Shown: piece after piece, positions 36,138-46,400 of the stretch
Layout of the letters: every line of letters starts with the position of its first letter
Position numbering within the stretch: the first letter of the stretch is position 1
Assembly (NCBI RefSeq): GCF_013407595.1
Contig: NZ_JABEKX010000002.1
Coordinates: forward strand, 1-64,000
Length of the DNA: 64,000 bases
Direction: 5' to 3'
Source: Lacticaseibacillus absianus
Lineage (GTDB): Bacteria > Bacillota > Bacilli > Lactobacillales > Lactobacillaceae
Program-made: the position numbers and the translations under genes
The notes under the pieces: generated by a model
Told to the model about the DNA's origin: nothing
Seen by the model: the letters and a program-made list of their open reading frames with translations, nothing else
Database searches by the model: none

Positions 36138-36253
36138 TGCGCTCATTTTGCAATCAGACCTTAATTTTTTTTAGGAAAGTGCGACGAACGGCGGTGGTAT
36201 CCAGATATACGTCCTCAATATCGGGTTTTGTATGAATTATTAGTTAAAATTTG

Positions 36254-36307
36254 ATGACAAGATATGTCTACTTGATTATAATGGCCCTATTGTCTTGGCA
36301 GAACAAT
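36254..36307 (+). promoter_or_regulatory. Promoter and inverted repeat of proteinase gene 1
   Basis: ATGACA at 36254-36259, 17 bases, TATAAT at 36277-36282. Seven bases downstream is ATTGTC ... ACAAT (36289-36307). The same promoter and repeat, with the same spacing, precede the second proteinase gene. The surrounding ~150 bases are AT-rich. Confidence 0.8.
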
Positions 36308-36339
36308 TAATCTGATCTGAAGAAAATGGAGGGGTAGAA

Positions 36340-39300
36340 TTGAAGCTCAAGAACCGTAAATTAACGCTCTTGCTGGCAAGCTCTGCCGCACTAGGCACAC
36401 TGGCGATCTCGCCGGTATTAGAAACGCAAGTCAAGGCGGATATCACCACGCAGTTGCAACAGGCCGCCAAAACTGGCGTTAAGGCCAGCACTGCCGCCAC
36501 GCTTGCGACCGGCGCGACCAGTCCGATCCAACAAGCGATCGCCGATCAACTGGCGGCCAAAGGGGTCGACTACAGCGGGTTGACCGGGCACCAGCGCCAG
36601 ACCGCGTACATCGATGTGATCGTGCAGCTCAAGGCCAAGCCGGCGGCCGAAAACGGCACGCTGGTCAAGAACTATTCCAGCTCGGCTGAGATCCAAGCCG
36701 AAGCTCAGAAGGTGATCGACGCCCAGGCCGGCGTCAAGGCGCAAGTCAAGGCGATCACCGGGCAGGCGACCGGTAAGAGCTACGGCTACGTGGTCAACGG
36801 CTTTTCGACTAAGGTCCAGGTCGAAGACCTGGCTGCACTGCAGCAGCTAGCCGGCGTAGCCTCGGTCACCATCGACCGCCAGTTCTACTCCGTTGAATCG
36901 ACATCCAACGACATGGCCAACGTCCAGACCGTCTGGGCGAACTACAAGTACAAGGGCGAAGGCACCGTGGTCTCCGTTATTGACAGCGGTGTGGATGCGT
37001 CCCACAAGGACATGCGCCTGAGCGATCCGACCAAGGCCAAGATCAGCCGCGAAGACGCAGACGCCTTCGCCGATTCTGTCGGCTACGGCCGCTTCCTGAG
37101 CGACAAGATCCCGTATGGCTACAACTACGCCGACGACTCCGACACCTACATCGCTGATGATACCGTTGAGGAGCAGCACGGCATGCACGTGGCGGGGATC
37201 ATCGGTGCCAACGGCACCGGCAGCGACCCGACCACCTCGGTGACCGGGGTCGCACCTGAAGCGCAGCTGCTGGGCATGAAGGTGTTCAGTAACTCTGACG
37301 CCGCGGCCACGACTGGGTCCGACACCGTCGTTTCGGCGATCGAAGACTCGGCGAAGCTGGGGGCAGATGTCCTGAATATGTCCCTGGGGTCCACGTCCGG
37401 GACTTTGACGGCAGACGACCCGGAACAGGCCGCGGTCCAAAACGCGATCGAAAGCGGGACTGCCGCGGTGATCTCTGCCGGCAACGACGGGTCCACGGGG
37501 TCGCTGAACGAAGGGGTCAACAAGAACTACCAGGACAACGAGGACACCGAGACTGTCGGGACGCCAGGGGTCGCACGGAATGCGACCACCGTCGCTTCCG
37601 CGGAGAATACGGAAGCGATCGGTTACGCCGTTTCGATCAAGGACGGCGATGATGCCGTGACCGAGCCGGAATTGACGCAGACGTCCGTCAGCGCGACTCA
37701 GGCTGATTTTGACCAGAAGCAGTTCTTCGTCGCCCGCGACGCGAGCGGCACGCCGGGGATCGGCACGCCGGACCAGTACACCGCAGACGCGGCGGGCAAA
37801 GTTGCCGTCGTGTTGCGTGGGGACATCGACTTCACCGCCAAGCAGGCTAACGCCAAGGCGGCCGGGGCGACCGGGCTGATCATCGTGAACAACACTGGCG
37901 ACGACCTGCCATTGACCTCCATGGTCGTGGACGACAGCCTCCCGACAATCTCGCTGGCCGCAACGACTGGGCAGAAGCTGATCGACTGGCTGGATAATGG
38001 GCATGCCGACGATGTCCTCAGTGTGTTCTTGGGCATCCAAAAGACCACGAACGCCAACTACGGCGTTGATAAGCTGTCGACGTTCACCTCCTACGGGCCG
38101 GTCGAAGACCTGTCCTTCAAGCCGGACATCACGGCACCAGGGGGCAACATCTGGTCGACTCAAAACAATAATGGTTACACGAATATGTCGGGGACCTCAA
38201 TGGCGTCACCGTTCATCGCGGGGTCACAGGCGCTGTTGAAGCAGGCGATGACCGATCCGGCCAACGCCTTCTACGACTATTACCAAGGGCTCGCCAATGC
38301 TGATCTCATCGGGCTAATGAAGACAATCGAGATGAACACGGCGGTGCCGATCCTGGACCAAGACCGCAACGACGCGATCGAATCGCCGCGGCGCCAAGGG
38401 GCTGGGATGGTCGATGTTGAAGCGGCGATCGAGCGGCTTGAGACCAACCCGACGACGGTCGTGGCCGACAACGGCTACCCGGGCATCGAGCTGAAGAGCA
38501 TCGACGGCGACACCAAGACCTTCAAGCTGACCTTCAACAACCCGACGGATCAGGCGCTCAGCTACACGCTCGACCCGACGGAAGGCACTTACGCGGTCTA
38601 CACCGACAAAGTCGATCAAACGGCCGGTGGGATGTACGATGAGGCGATCGATGGGGCGTCGGTCACGACCAACGGCCCGATCGAAGTACCCGCCGGGGGC
38701 AAGACCACCGTTGAATTCACGCTGACCCTGCCGGCTGGGTTCGACGCGGACAAGTTCGTTGAAGGGTTCCTGAGCTTCACAGGCAGTGATGCGACCAAGC
38801 TGAGCATCCCGTACATGGGCTTCCACGGCGACTGGGACGCACAACCGATCTTTGATCCGCTCAACGGCCAGGCCGCACAGCTGATCGACTACCCGGATTC
38901 GACCGTGCTGTGGGCGATGAACGCGCTGACCGGCGAGGCGCAGATCTTGGGCTCCAGCGCGGCCGGCGTTGACCCGGATGCGATCGCCTTTTCCACCAGT
39001 CCAGCCGCGGCGATCACGACGCTTCAAGGGCAGATCTACCTCTTGCGCAACGCCCAAGACGTTCACTATGAGATCGTCAACAGCGATGGCGAGGTCGTCG
39101 CGACCCTGTTGAAGTCGGCGGCGGAGACGAAGACCTATTACTATGCCAACGAAAGTACCTTCGAAGTGCTGGGGTTGCCAAAGTGGGACGGGACGGTCTT
39201 CAACCAGAGCACCGGCGAATACGAAGCCGCACCAGACGGCCAGTACACCTACCGGGTGTCTGCGGTGGCGGCCGGCGCAGACGAGGCGTCACGCCAGACG

Positions 39301-41184
39301 CTCGACCTGCCAGTCAAGGTCGACTCTGTTGCGCCTGAGTTGCAGAACATCGCGCTGGCCAGCGAAGTCGAGAACGGTCAGACCAAGTACTATCTGACCG
39401 GTGAGACGAAGGACGAGTTTAGCGGTCTGGACATCACCAATGATTGCGGCACGGCAGTCAACGGCGTGGTCGAGCTGCACCAGACCTTTGAAGTCGTTGG
39501 GACGACGGCAGACGGGTACGCGCAAGTGCGTGTGCCGTTGACCGAGGCACAGGCGAAGACGGTCGCCGCCGGGAACAACGCGATCGAACTCTACCTGAGC
39601 GATAACGCAACGAATTTTGTCGACGTGATGAACGACGTGGCGAAGTTGCCAGATCAGCAGACCGCGGATGGCCTGGTGCTCGATGTCGGCGTGCCAGACA
39701 CCATCAGCATGGCCAACGAGTACATCGATATCTCCCAAGACCGCCTCGATTACGCCTTGTCTGGGCGCTACCCTGGGGAAGTCTTCGGGACTTATGTGGA
39801 TGAAAACGGCGAGACGCAGGACCTGATCGTCGAGAACTACTTGGACGAAGACGATCCGACGAATAACGACGCGAAGTACTTCATCGCTCGGATGCCGATC
39901 GCCTCTGCAACGGATTACGCGACGACCATTAAGCTCTATGCGGACGCCGCCCACACTCAACTGCTCGGGAGCTACGACACCAAGGTGGCGATGTTCCAGC
40001 CGAAGATCGGGACGGTCACAGTCAATGGCGGGCAGACCCAGACCTCCGAAGGCACCGTTAAGGTTGCCGGACAGGTCTCCGATGACGTGACGACGGCAAC
40101 GGTCACGGTCAACGAGACAACGATTGAACTGCCACTGACTGCGGACCACCAGATCGACGCCGATGTGCCGGTCGCGTTTGGGGACAACGACCTCACGCTT
40201 ACCTTGACCGACGCGGATGGGAACGTCAAGACCTTCGATTACACTGTCAACTCGACGTACGACGCCGATCCACTTGAGGACGCGGTGACCTTCGACAACG
40301 AGGTTGCCCTTGGCACCAACTACTTGGAGACCGACGATCCGACGTACGATGCGGCGACTGGGACAGTCACCCTGTCTGGGAAGGTCAAGCACCCGACCAC
40401 GACCCTACAGATCGCTGGGCAAAACGTCAAAATCAACTCTGATCTGACCTTCAGCGTTGAGCTGAACGTCGGCACTCAGGGCAAGCATGACTTCAGTGTG
40501 GTCTACGGCAACTCGCTGACCGGCGAGACTGTGCAGGAGCGGGTCAGCTACATCTTGGATGCCGTAGCACCGACATTGACTGTCGATCAGCCGACCGACC
40601 AGCCGATCCACACCACGACGGGGACGTTCACGATCAGTGGGCAAGTCACGGATAACCTGGATTACGTGGAAGTCTACATCAACGGGAACGCGGTCCAGAT
40701 GTCGAGTGGGAACTTGAACTGGAACGGGAATGCGACGGCAGACGAGCCATTCAGTGAAGTCGAGACACTCAAGGAAGGTGAGAACATCTTCCGGATCGAC
40801 GTGCTCGACGCGTTGGGCAACCACATTCAGCAGACGGTCACCGTCTACTACGACAAGCCTGTCGCCCAGTCGATCCAAGACGCTATCTCTGCGGCCAAGA
40901 AGGCTGTGGCAGACATCGGCGCCAAGACCGATCCAACAACCGGCAAGACCTTCTACGGCGACCTCGACGCGCTACTCGCAGCCGCTAAGGCGGGCAAGCT
41001 CAGTGATGAGGAAGCCCAGGCCCAGCTGGCCGCGATCCAAAAGGCTGCGGCGCAGTTCCGCCACGACCGTGACGCCGCTGCCTTCTCTGCCGCGGTGACC
41101 GCCGCCAAGCAACAGCTCGGCGACAAGCTCAACGGGACGACGCGGCGACCGGCAAGACGTTTGGTGCGGCGCTCGATGAGCTGA
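36340..41184 (+). CDS. Lactocepin-like S8 proteinase 1, C-terminus lost by frameshift
   Basis: 1614 residues as read, from a TTG with GGAGGGG. Signal peptide 1-33; propeptide to ~190; subtilisin catalytic domain with Asp215 (VIDSGVD), His280 (QHGMHVAG) and Ser620 (SGTSMASP); an inserted PA domain at ~460-525; Fn3-like A domain ~700-850; Ig-like repeats to ~1500; then one three-helix repeat and the start of a second. It would cleave casein-type proteins or surface proteins outside the cell. Compared with the second copy, one C is missing after 41138, so the frame runs out into TTRRPARRLVRRSMS and stops. The catalytic part is intact, the C-terminal repeats are lost. A sequencing error or phase variation is possible. 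Confidence 0.92.
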   Translation: MKLKNRKLTLLLASSAALGTLAISPVLETQVKADITTQLQQAAKTGVKASTAATLATGATSPIQQAIADQLAAKGVDYSGLTGHQRQTAYIDVIVQLKAKPAAENGTLVKNYSSSAEIQAEAQKVIDAQAGVKAQVKAITGQATGKSYGYVVNGFSTKVQVEDLAALQQLAGVASVTIDRQFYSVESTSNDMANVQTVWANYKYKGEGTVVSVIDSGVDASHKDMRLSDPTKAKISREDADAFADSVGYGRFLSDKIPYGYNYADDSDTYIADDTVEEQHGMHVAGIIGANGTGSDPTTSVTGVAPEAQLLGMKVFSNSDAAATTGSDTVVSAIEDSAKLGADVLNMSLGSTSGTLTADDPEQAAVQNAIESGTAAVISAGNDGSTGSLNEGVNKNYQDNEDTETVGTPGVARNATTVASAENTEAIGYAVSIKDGDDAVTEPELTQTSVSATQADFDQKQFFVARDASGTPGIGTPDQYTADAAGKVAVVLRGDIDFTAKQANAKAAGATGLIIVNNTGDDLPLTSMVVDDSLPTISLAATTGQKLIDWLDNGHADDVLSVFLGIQKTTNANYGVDKLSTFTSYGPVEDLSFKPDITAPGGNIWSTQNNNGYTNMSGTSMASPFIAGSQALLKQAMTDPANAFYDYYQGLANADLIGLMKTIEMNTAVPILDQDRNDAIESPRRQGAGMVDVEAAIERLETNPTTVVADNGYPGIELKSIDGDTKTFKLTFNNPTDQALSYTLDPTEGTYAVYTDKVDQTAGGMYDEAIDGASVTTNGPIEVPAGGKTTVEFTLTLPAGFDADKFVEGFLSFTGSDATKLSIPYMGFHGDWDAQPIFDPLNGQAAQLIDYPDSTVLWAMNALTGEAQILGSSAAGVDPDAIAFSTSPAAAITTLQGQIYLLRNAQDVHYEIVNSDGEVVATLLKSAAETKTYYYANESTFEVLGLPKWDGTVFNQSTGEYEAAPDGQYTYRVSAVAAGADEASRQTLDLPVKVDSVAPELQNIALASEVENGQTKYYLTGETKDEFSGLDITNDCGTAVNGVVELHQTFEVVGTTADGYAQVRVPLTEAQAKTVAAGNNAIELYLSDNATNFVDVMNDVAKLPDQQTADGLVLDVGVPDTISMANEYIDISQDRLDYALSGRYPGEVFGTYVDENGETQDLIVENYLDEDDPTNNDAKYFIARMPIASATDYATTIKLYADAAHTQLLGSYDTKVAMFQPKIGTVTVNGGQTQTSEGTVKVAGQVSDDVTTATVTVNETTIELPLTADHQIDADVPVAFGDNDLTLTLTDADGNVKTFDYTVNSTYDADPLEDAVTFDNEVALGTNYLETDDPTYDAATGTVTLSGKVKHPTTTLQIAGQNVKINSDLTFSVELNVGTQGKHDFSVVYGNSLTGETVQERVSYILDAVAPTLTVDQPTDQPIHTTTGTFTISGQVTDNLDYVEVYINGNAVQMSSGNLNWNGNATADEPFSEVETLKEGENIFRIDVLDALGNHIQQTVTVYYDKPVAQSIQDAISAAKKAVADIGAKTDPTTGKTFYGDLDALLAAAKAGKLSDEEAQAQLAAIQKAAAQFRHDRDAAAFSAAVTAAKQQLGDKLNGTTRRPARRLVRRSMS

Positions 41185-41981
41185 TCCAGGCCTTCAACGC
41201 CAACCAGCTCGACGGTAAGCAAGCGACAGCCAAGCTGACGGCGCTCGTGGCCGCGGCCGAAAAGGCCGCCGAAACGACCCCGACCGGTGAGACCACGGAC
41301 CCAACGGACCCGACGACGGATCCGACTGACCCGACGGCGCCAACCACCGATCCGACGACGGACCCGAGCGAAACCACTGATCCAACCACTGATCCAACCA
41401 CTGATCCAACCGCTGACCCGACAACGACCCCATCTAGCCCGATGCTGGACACGGTCGCCGCGGCGAAGCAGGCGATCGGCACGCTTGGCAACGAGAAGAG
41501 CCCGGCGACCGGCCGTACCTACTACGGTGACCTCGACTACCTGACGGCCCAGCTCAAGGCCGGCGCGGTGACCGACAAGCAGGCGCAGACGACGCTGAAC
41601 CAGATCCTGAACCAGGCGTATGTCCTTGGGGACATCGCGACGGTCAAGGCAGCGTTCGCGCAGGCCGAAATCGGCAACACCAAGGATAGCGTGACCGGCC
41701 AGTCCTTCTACGGCGATGTCGACTACCTGAAGGCGCAAGCCGCCGCCGGGAAGCTGACCCCAGCCGAAGCGGAGACGCAGCTGAGCGCGATCGTTGAGAA
41801 CGCCAAGGCGGTCAGCGCCAAAGTCGCAGCCAGCCTGGCTGACTTCAAGGCGACCATCGACGCCGGCAAGACCGGGACCGCGGAAGCGACCAGCACGACC
41901 AAGGCGAAGGCCGGCGAGAAATTTGCCGCCTTCATGACCGCGGTCAAGGCCGCCTTCCAGCAGTTCGTCAGCGGTAAGTAA
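41141..41981 (+). pseudogene. Detached C-terminal part of proteinase 1
   Basis: In the -1 frame after the deletion, the sequence continues to match proteinase 2 to its last residue: the end of a helical repeat, an Asp-Pro-Thr-rich linker, two further helical repeats (TGRTYYGDLDYL, TGQSFYGDVDYL) and the ending FMTAVKAAFQQFVSGK. An internal ATG at 41247 has no good SD, so this part is probably untranslated unless the frame is restored. Confidence 0.8.
41374..41409 (+). repeat. 12-base tandem repeat in the Asp-Pro-Thr linker
   Basis: Three perfect copies of CCACTGATCCAA followed by one degenerate copy. The second proteinase has one perfect plus one degenerate copy at 48438-48461, so the unit number differs between paralogues by slippage. 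Confidence 0.85.
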
Positions 41982-42016
41982 TTGAACCGAGCCTGGATGA
42001 TCCCAGGTGGTACATG

Positions 42017-42086
42017 AAGAACCTCCCAGCGGCCCTTTGCCCCACCGTCAGTTTGAGGATGGGGCGAAGGACGCTGGGAGGTTCTT
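42017..42086. repeat. Long palindromic hairpin
   Basis: A perfect 14-base outer stem (AAGAACCTCCCAGC / GCTGGGAGGTTCTT) continues into an inner stem (CCTTTGCCCCA / TGGGGCGAAGG, one G-U) around a 15-base loop. No T tract follows on either strand. It may be a small repeated element or a structured RNA. Confidence 0.6.
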
Positions 42087-42142
42087 GGGTGACGAGACTG
42101 AAGGGGTGTGCCATGACGCGGGTTTAACCCAGAGTATAAGCG

Positions 42143-42189
42143 CGGCCCTCAGTAAAACCCGAACTTGGGTTTTGCTGAGGGCCGTTTTT
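42143..42189 (+). terminator. Terminator after proteinase gene 1
   Basis: An 18-pair hairpin (CGGCCCTCAG T AAAACCC / GGGTTTT G CTGAGGGCCG) followed by five T. Confidence 0.9.
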
Positions 42190-42273
42190 GTACATCTGGG
42201 GCGTTGCGTTATGGCACGTCACGTTTTGGAATAGTCGTGCCACTAGCGGTATGTCACAACCGCTTCTGCGGGA

Positions 42274-43185
42274 TCATTGGGCGTCGTCGGTGTCAGACAG
42301 GTAAAGCGACAGGGCGCTTTGTAAGTCTTTGTCCTTGATCGTGACATCTTGTGCCTTCAAGACTTTGGAGAATACATTGCGCATGACCGACGTATCCTTC
42401 AGCCAAGTATTGTAGATGCTGGCCTTGAGTTCGGCCTTGTGCTGGCTCAGGGTCCCTTTGCCAGGGTCCTTGATCAGCTTGATCACTTCGTAGCCATCGG
42501 TGACCTTGACCGGCGTTGTCGTGTAGGCGCCGACTTTCAACCCGTAGGCGGCGTCTTTGAAGGTCGAGTCCAGGGTCTTGTCTGTGGCGGTCACGGTCCG
42601 CACGCCACCTTTGTCTTTAGTGGCGGTGTCCACGGAGTACTGGCTAGCCAGCGCTTTGAAGTCCTGGCCGGCGTTCAGGGCGCTGATCACCGTTTGCGCG
42701 GTGGCCTCGTCCGTGGTCTGGATGTGCTGGACCTCCAGGGTCGGTTTGTAGGTCTTCCAAGCGGCTTCGAGCTGGGTCTGAGAGACCGGCCGCAGCGCCT
42801 TGAGCGCGGCCTCGCCAAGTAGTTGCAAGCGTAGGCTGCGGCGGAAGAGGCTCGGGGTCAGGTTGTTTTGGCTCAAAAAAGCGGTGAACTGAGAGCCGTA
42901 TTGCTGTTTGTACGAGGTATAGCTCTTATCGACGGTTTTCTTGGCGACCTGATCGCCGTACGCCTGATCGAGTGCGCGGTAGAGCAGCAGGTTCGCGAGC
43001 GCCGCCTGATTGTTGGGCATCGATTTTAGTTCTTGGTAAAACTGGTCTTCGGTCAGCTTATGCCCCTTGTATGTTGCGATCACCGGATCGGTGGTCTGTG
43101 CTGGTGTGCTGCTGCAACCGGCGGCAGTCGTAAGCCCGACTGTCAGCGCGGCGAGGAGCAACGGTTTGGTGAACCCAAATTTCAT
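42274..43185 (-). CDS. prsA: PrsA/PrtM-like foldase lipoprotein
   Basis: 303 residues on the minus strand. The signal sequence ends in the lipobox TTAAGC, so the protein is lipid-anchored outside the membrane. After an N-terminal helical chaperone part comes a parvulin-type peptidyl-prolyl isomerase domain (residues ~150-235, EVQHIQTTDEATA ... VDTATKDKGGV). In lactococci PrtM, encoded divergently from prtP, is required to mature the proteinase. Here the gene lies between the two proteinases, divergent from the second, which suggests the same role. The ATG at 43185 fits the SD GGAGG; a TTG two codons earlier is possible. Confidence 0.92.
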   Translation of the reverse strand: MKFGFTKPLLLAALTVGLTTAAGCSSTPAQTTDPVIATYKGHKLTEDQFYQELKSMPNNQAALANLLLYRALDQAYGDQVAKKTVDKSYTSYKQQYGSQFTAFLSQNNLTPSLFRRSLRLQLLGEAALKALRPVSQTQLEAAWKTYKPTLEVQHIQTTDEATAQTVISALNAGQDFKALASQYSVDTATKDKGGVRTVTATDKTLDSTFKDAAYGLKVGAYTTTPVKVTDGYEVIKLIKDPGKGTLSQHKAELKASIYNTWLKDTSVMRNVFSKVLKAQDVTIKDKDLQSALSLYLSDTDDAQ

Positions 43186-43227
43186 CTCCAAAGCCTCCGT
43201 TTCACGTGCGATGAGAATACAATTTCG

Positions 43228-43256
43228 ATTCTAATTTATTCACAATGGTTTTTCAA
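43228..43256 (-). promoter_or_regulatory. Promoter of the foldase gene
   Basis: On the minus strand TTGAAA (43256-43251), 17 bases, TAGAAT (43233-43228). Confidence 0.7.
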
Positions 43257-43334
43257 TGAATTTCGACGAACCCAACCCCATGCGCCGCCGAATCGTCAAT
43301 TTTGAAGAAAAGATGAATCAAAGGTTAAAATTTA

Positions 43335-43388
43335 ATGACAATATTCGCTGGGTTTATTATAATATCCATATTGTCGGGGTATGACAAT
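43335..43388 (+). promoter_or_regulatory. Promoter and inverted repeat of proteinase gene 2
   Basis: ATGACA at 43335-43340, 17 bases, TATAAT at 43358-43363, then a perfect inverted repeat ATTGTC-N7-GACAAT at 43370-43388. The arrangement matches that of proteinase gene 1 base for base in spacing. Confidence 0.82.
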
Positions 43389-43417
43389 TAATAATCCGAA
43401 AAAATGGAGGGGTAGAT

Positions 43418-46400
43418 GTGAAGCTTAAGAACCGTAAATTCACGATCCTGCTGGCGAGCACAGCGGCATTAGGGGCGCTGGCGATCTCACCGATGGAGAC
43501 GCAGGTCAAGGCGGACATCACGTCGCAACTGCAACAAGCGGCGAAGACTGGCGTCCAAGCCAACGCAGCCGCCACACTGGCGACTGGCGAGACCAGCCCG
43601 ATCAAACAGGCGATCGCCGATCAACTGGCAGCCAAAGGGATCAACTATAGTACCTTGAGTGCGCTGGAACAGCAGACCGCGTATGTGAACGTGATCGTGC
43701 AGCTAGCGGCCAAGCCGGCGGCCGAAAACGGTACGTTGGTCAAGGACTATTCCAGCACGGCCGAGATCCAAACCGAAGCCCAGAAGGTGATCGACGCCCA
43801 GGCCGGCGTCAAGGCGCAAGTCAAGGCAATCAAGGGTCAGGCGATCGGCAAGAGCTACGGCTACGTGGTCAACGGCTTCTCAACTAAGGTCCAGGTCGAA
43901 GACCTGGCCGCACTGCAGAAGCTGGCCGGCGTGGTCTCGGTCACCATCGACCGTCAGTTCTACTCCGTTGAATCGACATCCAACGACATGGCCAACGTCC
44001 AGACCGTCTGGGCCAACTACAAGTACAAGGGCGAAGGTACCGTTGTCTCCGTTATTGACAGCGGCGTGGATGCGTCTCACAAGGACATGCGCCTGAGTGA
44101 TCCGACCAAGGCCAAGATCAGCCGCGAAGACGCAGACGCCTTCGCCGACTCCGTCGGCTATGGCCGCTTCCTGAGCGATAAGATCCCGTATGGCTACAAC
44201 TACGCCGACGACTCCGACACCTACATCGCCGACGACACCGTTGAGGAGCAGCACGGCATGCACGTGGCCGGGATCATCGGTGCCAACGGCACCGGCAGCG
44301 ACCCGACCACCTCGGTGACCGGGGTCGCCCCTGAAGCGCAGCTGCTGGGCATGAAGGTGTTCAGTAACTCTGACGCCGAGGCCACGACGGGGTCCGACAC
44401 CGTTGTTTCGGCGATCGAAGACTCAGCGAAGCTGGGGGCAGATGTCTTGAACATGTCCCTGGGGTCCACCTCCGGGACACAGACAACAGATGATCCGGAA
44501 CAGGCCGCGGTCCAAAATGCGATCAACAGCGGGACCGCCGCGGTGATCTCTGCCGGCAACGAAGGCACGACCGGCTCCATGCAAGAGGGCGTCAACAAAA
44601 ACTACCAGGACAACGAAGACATGGAAACCGTCGGCGCACCTGGGGTCGCACGGAACGCGACGACCGTTGCCTCTGGTGAGAACACCGCTGCGATCGGCTA
44701 CGCGGTCGCGATCAAAGACGGCGACGAGACGGTCGTTGAACCTGAGCTGACTCAGCTTTCAGTTGGGGCAACGCAGGCTGATTTTGACCAGAAGCAGTTC
44801 TTCGTCGCTCGCGACGCAAGCGGCAAGCCGGGGATCGGCACGCCGGACCAGTACACCGCAGACGCGGCGGGCAAAGTCGCCGTCGTCCTGCGTGGGGACA
44901 TCGACTTCACCGCCAAGCAGGCTAACGCCAAGGCGGCCGGGGCGACTGGGCTGATCATCGTGAACAACACCGGCGATAATCTGCCACTGACGAGCATGCA
45001 GCTGGGGACCGATGCGCCGACGATCGGGATGTCTTCGGTCAGTGGCCAAAAGCTGATCGACTGGCTGGATAATGGGCACGCGACTGACACGCTGAGCGTC
45101 ACGCTGGGGATCCAGCAGACCACGAACGCCAACTACGGCGTCGACAAGCTGTCGACGTTCACCTCCTACGGCCCGACTGCGGATCTGTCCTTCAAGCCGG
45201 ATATCACGGCGCCAGGGGGTAACATCTGGTCCACCCAGAACAGCAACGGCTACACGAACCTGTCCGGGACCTCGATGGCGTCACCGTTCATCGCGGGGTC
45301 ACAGGCGCTGTTGAAGCAGGCGATGACCAACCCGGCCAACGCCTTCTACGACTACTACAAGGGGTTGAGCAACGCGGATCTGATCGGGCTGATGAAGACG
45401 ATCGAGATGAACACAGCGGTGCCGATCTTGGACCAAGACCGCAACGACGCGATCGAATCGCCGCGGCGCCAAGGGGCTGGGATGGTCGATGTCGAAGCAG
45501 CGATCGAGCGGCTTGAGACCAACCCGACGACGGTCGTGGCCGACAACGGTTACCCGGGCATCGAGCTGAAGAGCATCGACGGCGACACCAAGACCTTCAA
45601 GCTGACCTTCAACAACCCGACGGATCAGGCGCTCAGCTACACGCTCGACCCGACGGAAGGCACCTACGCAGTCTATACCGACAAAGTCGATCAGACGACG
45701 GCGATCACGTATGACGAAGCGATCGACGGCGCCTCGGTCACGGCCAATGGCCCGATCGAAGTGCCCGCCGGGGGCAAGACTACCGTTGACTTCACGCTGA
45801 CGCTGCCGGCAGGGTTCGACGCGAATAAGTACGTCGAAGGGTTCCTGAGCTTCACGGGTAGTGATGCGACCAAGCTGAACATCCCGTACATGGGCTTCCA
45901 CGGCGACTGGGGCGCACAGGCGATCTTCGACCCGATCAACGGGCAAGTTAGCCAGCTCGTCGGTATCCCAGGCGAGACCTTGCTGTACTCGAAGGACGCC
46001 ACCGGGCGGTCAGGGATCCTGGGGAGCACGAGCACCGGGACGACCATTGATACCAACGCGATGGCGATCTCGACGAACCCGGAGACGAACTCGGCGAATG
46101 TGGCCGGACACGCCTACCTTTTCCGCAACGCGAAGGACATGGAATACCAGATCCTTGATGCAGGCGGGAACGTTGTTGCGACGCTGTCGAAGACCCCATC
46201 ACAGCGGAAGACCTATTTCTATAAGAATGCTGGGACCTATCAAGTTGCCGCGCTGCCAGAATGGAATACGAAGATCTACAACACCGCGACCGGTCAGTAC
46301 GAGACGGCCCCGGATGGCCAGTATACGTACCGCGTCTCGGCGGTGGCCGAAGGCGCCGACGAGTCCCAGCGCCAATACCTAGACATGCCATTCAAGATCG

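Noticed and set aside
36847-38163. Long minus-strand open frames across the proteinase genes (also 47402-48778)
   Set aside because: They are shadows produced by the GC-rich codon use of the proteinases, low in complexity and without ribosome sites.
41282-41430. CRISPR-like array in the DPT linker
   Set aside because: The 12-base repeats are contiguous, coding and without spacers; they are a protein linker.
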